Below are positions 43,040 through 50,057 of a stretch of 64,000 bases of DNA, piece after piece. Position 1 is the first letter of the stretch. Each line of letters opens with the position of its first letter. Where the stretch lies: assembly GCF_041051975.1 (NCBI RefSeq), contig NZ_CP163435.1, positions 4,340,001 to 4,404,000 of the forward strand, given 5' to 3'. The notes beneath the pieces were generated by a model that saw only the letters and a program-made list of their open reading frames with translations, had not been told where the DNA came from and made no database searches. The position numbers and the translations under genes are program-made. Origin of the DNA: Streptomyces sp. R21. Its GTDB lineage: Bacteria; Actinomycetota; Actinomycetes; Streptomycetales; Streptomycetaceae.

Positions 43040-43170
43040 CTTCTCGATCTCGGCTACAAGAAAAACCATAGCCACGCCCCGACCCAATGTCTACTCCGGC
43101 CGACATAGATTTTCGCGTGTCCCACAGAGAGGTAGTCACCCTGGAACGGAACGAGCGCAGACGCCGAGCG

Positions 43171-44547
43171 TCACGCCACCGTGCGCAGCCGGCCGCCCGT
43201 CGCCGCCCGGGTCCCCCGGACGATGCGCTGCGCGCACAGCGCCGTCAGCAGGTCTCCCAGGAGGTCCGGGTCGCCGATGTCCAGGCCGAGCAGGGACTCG
43301 ATGCGGTCCAGGCGCTGGTAGAGGGACTGGCGGCCGATGTGGAGCAGGGTCGCGGTGCGGGTCGGGGAGCAGCCGTTGCGGAGGTGGACCTCCAGGGTGC
43401 GGACGAGGTCGCTGGGGTGGGCCGCCTCCCAGTCCAGGAGCGGACCCAGGGTGTGCTGGACGAGCCGGGCGAGCCGGTCGCGGTTGGCGTCCACGCCCCC
43501 GCGGGTCAGCTCGCGTTCCAGGGCGAGCGCGCGGGACGAGGTCACGGAGGGGCCCTGCGCGGTGGGCGGTTCGGCGGGCGGCACGGTGAGGGCGAGTTCC
43601 AGGGTCGTACGGGCCGCACGCAGCGTGTCGCTCCAGCGCAGCCATCCGCTGCCGGCCGCGACGGCGTGCCCGACGGCCACGGTCAGCCCCGGCTCGGCCC
43701 CGGCGGCAGCCCGGAAGGCGTCCTGCACGGCACGGACGGGGTCGCGCGCACTCCCCGGCCGTGCGCCCCCCGGTCGCGCACCGCCCTGCCGTACGCCGCC
43801 CGACCGCGCACCCGCCCCCGCCGCCGCCCCGCACCCGGCGTTCGTGCCCCGAAGGTCGTCCGCCGTGCCCGGCAGCGCGATCAGCGCCAGTAGGTCGCCG
43901 GGGAACGCCGCCCGCAGCACCGAGGCCCCGCCCAGCAGCCGCGCCGCGCGGTCGACCGGGCCCGGGTCGCGCGCCCCGTGCACCGAGACGCCGATCAGCC
44001 GCACGCCGGGCCCGGGATGGAACCCGGCGAGGGCCGCACGGGCCTCCACCTCCGGCTGGTTCAGCGCCTGCCGGTCCGCGAGGTCGGCTAGGAGGGCCGG
44101 CGCCTGGTCGTCGCCCCAGGGCCGTACGACCGTGCGCCCCGAAAGGCCGCGCGCCACGATCGCCCGGTTCGCCGCCTCGGTGATGCGCACGAAGGGCACC
44201 ATCCGGTGCAGGGCGAGGAGGGGCAGCCCCAGGCGGCGGGCCTCGTCGGTGACCTCGTCCGGCATGCTCGGCAGCGAACGGCCCACCTCCACCGCCAGCC
44301 CGGCGGCGCCGCGCGCGGCCAGCTCGCGGACGTACAGGCGGCGGATCCCCTCCGCGGCGTCCGTCAGCCCGAAACCGTTGGTGAGGAGCAGCTCCCCGCC
44401 GTCGAGGAAGTTCGCTCCCTCGTACACCTCGCTGGAGTGCACCCAGCGCACCGGGCGGTCCAAGGCGCCTTCTCCGGCGAGGAGTTCGGGCTCGGCGGAG
44501 CGGACGGGGTCGAGGGCGAGGATGTCGCGGAGGGTGAGGGCGGGCAC
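43171..44547 (-). CDS. PucR family transcriptional regulator
   Basis: 458 residues from GTG 44547, which has GGGAGG five bases upstream. The N-terminal purine-catabolism regulatory domain is ALTLRDILALDPVRSAEPEL with VRWVHSSEVYEGANFLDGGE. A Gly/Ala/Arg-rich insertion follows around residue 260. The C-terminal helix-turn-helix is VRTLEVHLRNGCSPTRTATL with LLHIGRQSLYQRLDRIESLL. PucR proteins sense purine-catabolic intermediates. It is divergent, 100 bp away, from the deaminase/oxygenase operon and probably controls it. Confidence 0.92.
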   Translation of the reverse strand: MPALTLRDILALDPVRSAEPELLAGEGALDRPVRWVHSSEVYEGANFLDGGELLLTNGFGLTDAAEGIRRLYVRELAARGAAGLAVEVGRSLPSMPDEVTDEARRLGLPLLALHRMVPFVRITEAANRAIVARGLSGRTVVRPWGDDQAPALLADLADRQALNQPEVEARAALAGFHPGPGVRLIGVSVHGARDPGPVDRAARLLGGASVLRAAFPGDLLALIALPGTADDLRGTNAGCGAAAGAGARSGGVRQGGARPGGARPGSARDPVRAVQDAFRAAAGAEPGLTVAVGHAVAAGSGWLRWSDTLRAARTTLELALTVPPAEPPTAQGPSVTSSRALALERELTRGGVDANRDRLARLVQHTLGPLLDWEAAHPSDLVRTLEVHLRNGCSPTRTATLLHIGRQSLYQRLDRIESLLGLDIGDPDLLGDLLTALCAQRIVRGTRAATGGRLRTVA

Positions 44548-44647
44548 GGGAACCTCCCAGGACGCGGACACTTCGTCCGGTTGCGGACTGCCCGGAGAGT
44601 ACTTTCCGCACGTTGCCCCGGTGTTTCCGCCGACGCAGAGTGAACCC

Positions 44648-45121
44648 ATGGATCCCAGGGATCAGCCACACACGACACAGGTACAGGCACGCGCATGGCT
44701 CGCCACCGCCGTCGCGGAGGCCCGCGCCGGGCTCGCCGAGGGCGGCATCCCCATCGGGGCCGCGCTCTACGGCGCGGACGGCACCCTCCTCGGCCGCGGC
44801 CACAACCGCCGCGTCCAGGACGACGACCCCTCCATGCACGCCGAGACGTCCGCGTTCCGCGCGGCCGGACGGCAGCGGTCGTACCGCGGTACGACGATGG
44901 TGACCACCCTCTCGCCGTGCTGGTACTGCTCCGGTCTGGTCAGGCAGTTCGGCATCTCGCGGGTCGTGATCGGCGAGGCGGCGACCTTCCACGGCGGCCA
45001 CGACTGGCTGGCCGAGCACGGCGTGGAGATCGTGCTCCTCGACGACCCCGAGTGCACCGCTCTGATGCACGACTTCATCAAGAACAACCCGGAACTGTGG
45101 AACGAGGACATTGGTGAGTAG
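44648..45121 (+). CDS. Nucleoside/cytosine deaminase family enzyme
   Basis: 157 residues. The zinc site of the cytidine/guanine-deaminase fold is complete: DDPSMHAETSAFRAAG (His and the catalytic Glu) and TLSPCWYCSGLVRQFG (two Cys). FHGGHDWLAEHGVEIVLLDD is typical of the yeast-cytosine-deaminase-like branch. It should hydrolyse the exocyclic amine of a purine or pyrimidine base. Its last eight bases overlap the start of the oxygenase gene, so the two are translationally coupled. Confidence 0.9.
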   Translation: MDPRDQPHTTQVQARAWLATAVAEARAGLAEGGIPIGAALYGADGTLLGRGHNRRVQDDDPSMHAETSAFRAAGRQRSYRGTTMVTTLSPCWYCSGLVRQFGISRVVIGEAATFHGGHDWLAEHGVEIVLLDDPECTALMHDFIKNNPELWNEDIGE

Positions 45122-46115
45122 CCCGGTGAGCAGCCCCGCGAGCAGCAGCCCTCAGACCCCCCGCATCCCGACCGTCGACCTGCGGCCGTGGGTGTCGGGG
45201 GACGCGGACGCCCGCGCCGACATCGCCCGCACCGTCGACCGGGCCCTCCAGACCGCCGGTTTCCTCCTCGTCACCGGCCACGGCGTCGATCCGTCCCTCC
45301 GATCCCGCGTCCGCGAGGCCGCCCGCGCGTTCTTCGCGCTGCCCGCCCGGACGAAGGAGCGGTACGCGGCGAAGGTCGGCGGCCGCGGCTGGCTCGGCCC
45401 CGGCGCCGAGGCGAACGGCTACTCGGAGGGTACGGAGACCCCGCCGGACCTCAAGGAGTCGCTGACGTTCGCGACGCACGAGCCGTTCGAGGACCCGGCG
45501 ACGAACGCGGAGTGGTACGCGCCGAACGTCTGGCCCGCCGAGACGCCCGAGCTGCGGGCGCTGTGCGAGGAGTACCTGGACCGGATGGCCGAGCTGGAGA
45601 AGCAGCTCCTGGCCCTGCTCGGCGAGGCCCTCGGCCTCGAACCGGACTTCTTCTCCCGCCACATGGACCACCCGACGTACGGCTTCAACATCAACTGGTA
45701 TCCGGGTACGGAGGTCATCGGCACCCCGGCCCCCGGCCAGTTCCGCATCGGCCCGCACACCGACTTCGGCACGGTCACGATCCTCGACCGGCAGGCCGGC
45801 AAGGGCGGCCTTCAGGTCTACACGGACGAGGGCGGCTGGGAGGACGCGCCCTTCGACCCGGACGCGTTCACCATCAACATCGGTGACCTGATGGCCCGTT
45901 GGACCGGAGACCGCTGGCGCTCCGGCCGCCACCGCGTGCTGCCGCCGCCCGCCGACGCCCCCACCGAGGAACTGATGTCCCTCGTCTACTTCGGCGAGTG
46001 CACCCCCGGCACCCTGGTCGAGTCGGTCCCCGCGCCGGTGGGGCGGGTCGCCTACGAACCGGTCGACTCGCACGTCTACCTGCGCGAGAAGCTCGACTCG
46101 ATCACGGTCGACTGA
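45114..46115 (+). CDS. Isopenicillin-N-synthase-like Fe(II) oxygenase
   Basis: 333 residues from GTG 45114, with GAGGA five bases upstream inside the deaminase gene. The DIOX_N segment (IPTVDLRPWVSGDADARADI, TAGFLLVTGHGVDP) leads to the iron site RIGPHTDFGTVTILDR (HxD) and RWRSGRHRVLPPP (His plus the 2-oxoglutarate-type Arg). It is likely a 2-oxoglutarate-dependent hydroxylase. Coupling to a base deaminase and PucR control suggests a nucleobase or derivative as substrate, as in thymine-7-hydroxylase, but this is inference. Confidence 0.88.
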   Translation: MSSPVSSPASSSPQTPRIPTVDLRPWVSGDADARADIARTVDRALQTAGFLLVTGHGVDPSLRSRVREAARAFFALPARTKERYAAKVGGRGWLGPGAEANGYSEGTETPPDLKESLTFATHEPFEDPATNAEWYAPNVWPAETPELRALCEEYLDRMAELEKQLLALLGEALGLEPDFFSRHMDHPTYGFNINWYPGTEVIGTPAPGQFRIGPHTDFGTVTILDRQAGKGGLQVYTDEGGWEDAPFDPDAFTINIGDLMARWTGDRWRSGRHRVLPPPADAPTEELMSLVYFGECTPGTLVESVPAPVGRVAYEPVDSHVYLREKLDSITVD

Positions 46116-46524
46116 CCGCCGCCCGCGCCTCCAGCACCGCGTAGTCGGCGAAGCTACGGCGGTAGCGGGTGTGCCGGGTCTCCTGGGTGTGCCTGCGCTG
46201 CCACTCCTCCACCGCCGCCGGGTCGGCACACGGCCCCGACCCGGCCCCGCAGTCCCGCTCGGTCCCGGAGACGCAATGCGCCTCGTACTCCGGCTCCGCC
46301 GACATGTCCTGCACGATCGAGTAGGGCACGTAACGGAAGATCCTGCGGGGCCGGGCGGCGCCGTGCACCCGCCGGTGGTGCTGGCGCAGCAGCACGTTCA
46401 CGTCCGTCTCCGCGCTGCCGTCGAACAGGGCGCGGGCGCGCTCGCGACGCAGGGCGAGTCCCGTGCAGGCCTCGCAGCCGGGGACGGGAACGGGGGGTTG
46501 GTTCACCTCGTCGAGCTGACTCAT
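46102..46524 (-). CDS. DUF7848-like Cys-containing protein
   Basis: 140 residues from ATG 46524. The C-terminal two thirds (RRIFRYVPYSIVQDMSAEPE, EAHCVSGTERDCGAGSGPCA, HTQETRHTRYRRSFADYAVL) match, from memory, a Streptomyces family catalogued as DUF7848: three conserved Cys and a His-rich helix that could bind metal. The N-terminal extension has a second Cys pair (GCEACTG). It begins two bases after the stop of the 68-residue gene and overlaps the oxygenase 3' end by 14 bp. The function is unknown. Confidence 0.75.
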   Translation of the reverse strand: MSQLDEVNQPPVPVPGCEACTGLALRRERARALFDGSAETDVNVLLRQHHRRVHGAARPRRIFRYVPYSIVQDMSAEPEYEAHCVSGTERDCGAGSGPCADPAAVEEWQRRHTQETRHTRYRRSFADYAVLEARAAVSRP

Positions 46525-46526
46525 GG

Positions 46527-46733
46527 TCACCACCCCTTTCCCGTACGGCGGTTGGCGGCACTCACTTCGGCGGCGATCCGCTCCTCCTGCGTCGCCGGGC
46601 GGATCAGCGCCGGGTCCGCCTCCCACTCACGGCCACCGCCGACCGGGCGCAGCATCGCGTACGGACCTGTTCTGTCCTGGTACTCGCCGACCTTGCGCGT
46701 CCCTGGGTCGTAGACGATCGTTCCCGGTTCCAT
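46527..46733 (-). CDS. Small conserved 68-residue protein
   Basis: Starts at ATG 46733 (MEPGTIVYDPGTRKVGEYQD), with GAAAGG seven bases upstream. It reads as a small beta-rich SH3-like unit (RTGPYAMLRPVGGGREWEAD, then PALIRPATQEERIAA). Similar short proteins accompany XRE/DUF397 loci in Streptomyces in my memory. It is coupled to the DUF7848-like gene (two-base gap) and divergent from the XRE regulator. The function is unknown. Confidence 0.75.
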   Translation of the reverse strand: MEPGTIVYDPGTRKVGEYQDRTGPYAMLRPVGGGREWEADPALIRPATQEERIAAEVSAANRRTGKGW

Positions 46734-46840
46734 GCGCGCACCTTTCGTCACTCTGGGTGTATACAGCGTGGCGCAGGGGAACGGTCCGTATCAACGCTCG
46801 ACGCGTGCCACGGGGTACCTGTCACGGAGGGGGCCGACCT

Positions 46841-47755
46841 GTGACCACCAACGCCGCGCTCTTCGGGGAACTGCTACGGCACTTCCGCGAGGCCGCGCTT
46901 CTCACGCAGGAGGGGCTGGCGAGGGAGATCCCCTGCGACCGGTCCCTCGTGGCCCGCGTCGAGGCGGGCACGCGGGTGCCACAGGACACGTTCGCGAAAA
47001 AGTGCGACGAACTCCTGGGCACGGGTGGGGCGTTGGGGCGGCTGTGGGGGCGGATCGACTGGTATCCGCAGGTGGAGCATCCGGATTGGTTCAGGCGGAG
47101 GGCTGAGATGGATGCGGTGGCGGTGGCCTTGCGTGAGTATCAAGAACAGCTCGTGCCGGGTCTGTTGCAGTCGCGGGAGTACGCCCAGGCGGTGTTCTCC
47201 TGGGCCGCTAGTGGTGACGAAGTCGAGGAACGCGTCAGGGCCCGACTGAGCCGCCAGCAGCGCTTCCTCTCCGATGACGGCCCTCTGTACATCGCGGTCC
47301 TGGACGAGAGCTGTCTGCGCAACGTGGTCGGGAGTACGACTGTCATGCGCGACCAGTGCGCACACCTGCTGGCCATGGGTCAGCGCCGCAACGTCCGGAT
47401 TCAGGTCGCCCCATACGCCAACGCCGAACTCGTCCGACCCAATACGTCAATGTCCTTGATCAGGCTGCCCGATGGGAAGGAGTGGGTCTACTCGGAGGCG
47501 CTGAGCCGTGGCTACTTCAACGATGATCCAGCGGTCTACGCGCGACACAGCCAGACCTATGATGTGCTCAGGTCGGACGCTCTGTCAGCTCATGAGTCCG
47601 CCGCTCTGATCAGCGAGGCGATGGAAGGGTACGGCCATCATGCAGAAGCACGAGCTCAGCACGGCAACGTGGATCAAGAGCAGCTACAGCGGAAGCGACG
47701 GCGGCAACTGCATCGAAATCGCCCCCGAATTCCCCACCGTCGTCCCCGTCCGTGA
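46841..47755 (+). CDS. WhiJ-type XRE regulator with DUF5753 domain
   Basis: 304 residues from GTG 46841, behind GGAGG. The N-terminal helix-turn-helix (LLTQEGLAREIPCDRSLVAR, VEAGTRVPQDTFAKKCDELL) is followed by the DUF5753 effector domain (EYQEQLVPGLLQSREYAQAV to AALISEAMEGYG). The family normally stops about here. In this gene the frame runs on for about 40 basic residues (EQLQRKRRRQLHRNRPRIPH) that overlap the DUF397 gene in another frame for 116 bp. GC at third positions is lower than in neighbours. It most likely represses its own locus with the DUF397 protein as partner. Confidence 0.88.
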   Translation: MTTNAALFGELLRHFREAALLTQEGLAREIPCDRSLVARVEAGTRVPQDTFAKKCDELLGTGGALGRLWGRIDWYPQVEHPDWFRRRAEMDAVAVALREYQEQLVPGLLQSREYAQAVFSWAASGDEVEERVRARLSRQQRFLSDDGPLYIAVLDESCLRNVVGSTTVMRDQCAHLLAMGQRRNVRIQVAPYANAELVRPNTSMSLIRLPDGKEWVYSEALSRGYFNDDPAVYARHSQTYDVLRSDALSAHESAALISEAMEGYGHHAEARAQHGNVDQEQLQRKRRRQLHRNRPRIPHRRPRP

Positions 47756-47840
47756 CAGCAAAACCCCCCAAGGCCCCACCCTGATCATCAGCCGGGCAGC
47801 CTGGGCCTCCTTCGTGACCTCGGTCCGACAGTTTTCGTAA
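47640..47840 (+). CDS. DUF397 small regulator partner
   Basis: 66 residues: STATWIKSSYSGSDGGNCIE, then IAPEFPTVVPVRDSKTPQGP and LIISRAAWASFVTSVRQFS, an intact DUF397 domain. Members are paired with XRE/DUF5753 regulators and act with them in development and antibiotic control. The ATG lies inside the end of the XRE gene in a different frame. Confidence 0.92.
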   Translation: MQKHELSTATWIKSSYSGSDGGNCIEIAPEFPTVVPVRDSKTPQGPTLIISRAAWASFVTSVRQFS

Positions 47841-47948
47841 CCCGACGGACATCACGCGCCCTAGTCCGAACCAACTCCCCCTTCCTACACTGTTGTTGAT
47901 ACACCTCACAGCAGCACAGAGAACCGGACCGCTCCGGGGGGAGATGCG

Positions 47949-50057
47949 GTGCAAAGTCGGCTGCACGGACGCGGGGCGTTGTTCGACCCTGAGCCGCCCG
48001 GTCTCGCGCCGCGGCTCGTCGGCCTGCGGCCCTACCAGCTGCGCTCCTCCCCGTACGAGCATCAGAAGGACGTGCCCTTCGTCGTGCTCGCGGGCGGGCG
48101 CGGGCTCGGAAAGACCGCGGTGCTCGGGGAGTTGCGCGAGGCGTACAAGGGGCGGACGCCCGTCGCGCTGGTCGACGGGGAGGAGCGGCAGTTCGCCGGG
48201 CCGCCGGACGAGCGGCCCGCGGAGGCCTGGTCGCCGGTCGGGCAGGCGCTGACCACCATCGCCGAGCAGCTCGCGGAGCCGGTGACGGGGGCCGGGCGGA
48301 TCGGTTTTCCCCGGCTGGTGTCGGGGCTGCTGGCCGTCGCGGCAGGTGGCTGGAGCGACCGGGATCTGCCGCGCATCCGGCAGGAGGCGGAGCGGATCCT
48401 GCTGCTGAACGAGAGCGGTTCATGGCTGTCGGGGTTCGCGGGCCGCTGGGTGAGCAAAGTGGTCTCGAAGCTCGTCGCGTCGATGAGCGGGACCGGTCCG
48501 GTCGTAGAGCCGATCATCGAGGCGACGCTGGAGGCGTTCTCCGAGGGCGTCGCACCCGCGCACCGGCGGCTGCGCCGGGCCGCGACCTGGTACCGCGACT
48601 ATCCGAACGCGGGCGGCAATCCCAAGCTCGGACTCATCCTGCTCTCCGCGCACTTCAGGGCGGGCGGCGACTCCCGAAGACACGCCGAGCGCTGGCTGGT
48701 GCGGGCGCTGCTCGCGGACCTCGACGAGGCGTACGCGGGGGTCATGCAGCGCACGCACCGGCTGGGCCGCCCGGTCGTGCTGATCGACAACGTGCAGGAG
48801 ACCGCCGGGCGCCGCGTCATGGAGTGCGTGCTGCGCGACCGCGCCGACGGATTCGCCGACCAGGTCGTCTTCTTCGCGGCGCTACGCGGGTATACGCACC
48901 CTGCGCTGCGCAACGCCGGGCGCCGCACACTGCCCGAGGTCGCGCGCGCCACCGGCTGGGAGCCGGACGCGTCGCCGTCCTCGCGCGCGCTGCTCGTGTC
49001 GCTGCCGCCGCTGAATCCCGACGACACACTGCACATCGTCGGCGCCGCCTGCCAGGGCCTCGACATGCCACCCCAACTTCCGCACGCCACCCACCGGTTG
49101 ACCGGCGGCAGTCCGCTCGGCATCACGCTGCTCGCGGAGTCCGCCCGGCAGAACCTGCCTCGCGCCGCCACCTCTCTGGGCGAGCTGCTCACGGGCGACG
49201 TAGCCGTCCACGACGACCACGAGGGCCTCCCGACCTACCGGGAACTCCTCGACCGGCTGGTGCCCGGCGGCCGCCTGGACGAGCTGACGGTGCTGGCCGC
49301 CGCCCACGACCAGGCTTCCGCCTGCGCACTCGCCGAGTCCCAGCTCCCGGACGACTTCGGCGCGGCGGGCGTCCTCGACCTGGAGGAGCGGCTCGCGGAG
49401 GAGGGCTGGGCGACGGGGGCGGGGCAGTTCGTCGGCGACCCGTTCCTGCGCGCGCTGCTCCTGCTGCGGCTGCACCACCGCGACCGGGACCACGAGCGGT
49501 GGCGGGCGGTGCACCGCGCACTCATCGACCACTACGACGACGACCGGCAGGCGGGCAGTGCCCGCTACCGGCTCCACCACGAACTCGCCCTCGGCAAAGC
49601 CGACTTCGCGGTGGCGCACCTGCGCGACACCTTCCAGCGCACCGACACCGGCGGCTGGCTCGCCTCCCTCGTCTTCATCGCCTCCGCGCCCTATTTCCAC
49701 GCCCACGATCCCGACGGCCACGACTTCGACGGGCACGACGACCGGGCCGCCGTCGCGCTCGGCCGCACGGACGCCGCGCAGACCCCGCCGGACGACGTGG
49801 ACGCCGTACTGCATCTACGGGTGCGCCGACTCCTGTATGCCGTATGGCAGTTGACCGATCCGCTGGTGCTGCCGGATCCGAAGGTGACCGAGCGGCTGCG
49901 CTTCGAGCTGGAGCAGTTGTCGAATCTGCGGCCCGCGGGCAACGCCCTGCTGTGGCGGGCGTCGCGGGACTGGCCGTCGGACGCGCTCGCGGGCCGGCCC
50001 TTCCGTATCCCGGGCGACGACGACGAGAACCGCGGCGGCGGGGACGGGGGCCGGTGA
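47949..50057 (+). CDS. Large soluble P-loop NTPase, partner of a membrane-bound binding protein
   Basis: 702 residues from GTG 47949, preceded by GGGGGGAG. The Walker A is FVVLAGGRGLGKTAVL (residues 49-56 core) and the likely Walker B is LGRPVVLIDNVQE (about 274-284). Further AAA-type segments are QVVFFAALRGYTHPALRNAG and LVSLPPLNPDDTLHIVGAAC. The C-terminal half is helical, as in STAND-type ATPases (LEERLAEEGWATGAGQFVGD, RYRLHHELALGKADFAVAHL), and the end is Asp/Gly-rich. No membrane helix or known effector domain (nuclease, protease, TIR) is visible. Its TGA overlaps by one base the ATG of the binding-protein gene. It has its own 108-bp upstream region with a TACACT-like -10. It is probably an ATP-dependent signalling switch; the function is not established. 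Confidence 0.78.
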   Translation: MQSRLHGRGALFDPEPPGLAPRLVGLRPYQLRSSPYEHQKDVPFVVLAGGRGLGKTAVLGELREAYKGRTPVALVDGEERQFAGPPDERPAEAWSPVGQALTTIAEQLAEPVTGAGRIGFPRLVSGLLAVAAGGWSDRDLPRIRQEAERILLLNESGSWLSGFAGRWVSKVVSKLVASMSGTGPVVEPIIEATLEAFSEGVAPAHRRLRRAATWYRDYPNAGGNPKLGLILLSAHFRAGGDSRRHAERWLVRALLADLDEAYAGVMQRTHRLGRPVVLIDNVQETAGRRVMECVLRDRADGFADQVVFFAALRGYTHPALRNAGRRTLPEVARATGWEPDASPSSRALLVSLPPLNPDDTLHIVGAACQGLDMPPQLPHATHRLTGGSPLGITLLAESARQNLPRAATSLGELLTGDVAVHDDHEGLPTYRELLDRLVPGGRLDELTVLAAAHDQASACALAESQLPDDFGAAGVLDLEERLAEEGWATGAGQFVGDPFLRALLLLRLHHRDRDHERWRAVHRALIDHYDDDRQAGSARYRLHHELALGKADFAVAHLRDTFQRTDTGGWLASLVFIASAPYFHAHDPDGHDFDGHDDRAAVALGRTDAAQTPPDDVDAVLHLRVRRLLYAVWQLTDPLVLPDPKVTERLRFELEQLSNLRPAGNALLWRASRDWPSDALAGRPFRIPGDDDENRGGGDGGR

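Larger units (their letters stand above)
42688..43170 (-). promoter_or_regulatory. 483-bp structured leader/intergenic region upstream of the MerR gene
   Basis: No convincing long gene. On the minus strand it contains in order a possible 14-codon leader ORF (43069-43025), a perfect 9-bp hairpin (43015-43039) whose loop holds that ORF's stop codon, about 270 bp of composition unlike a Streptomyces gene, and a 14-bp hairpin (42714-42746) just before the MerR ribosome site. The layout suggests a regulated leader RNA or a separate small RNA. A promoter would have to lie right of 43070. Confidence 0.5.

Noticed and set aside
48422..50056. Long upstream extension of the binding-protein frame
   Set aside because: It overlaps the NTPase gene in another frame and is Arg/Pro/Ala-rich; the real start is the ATG overlapping the NTPase stop.
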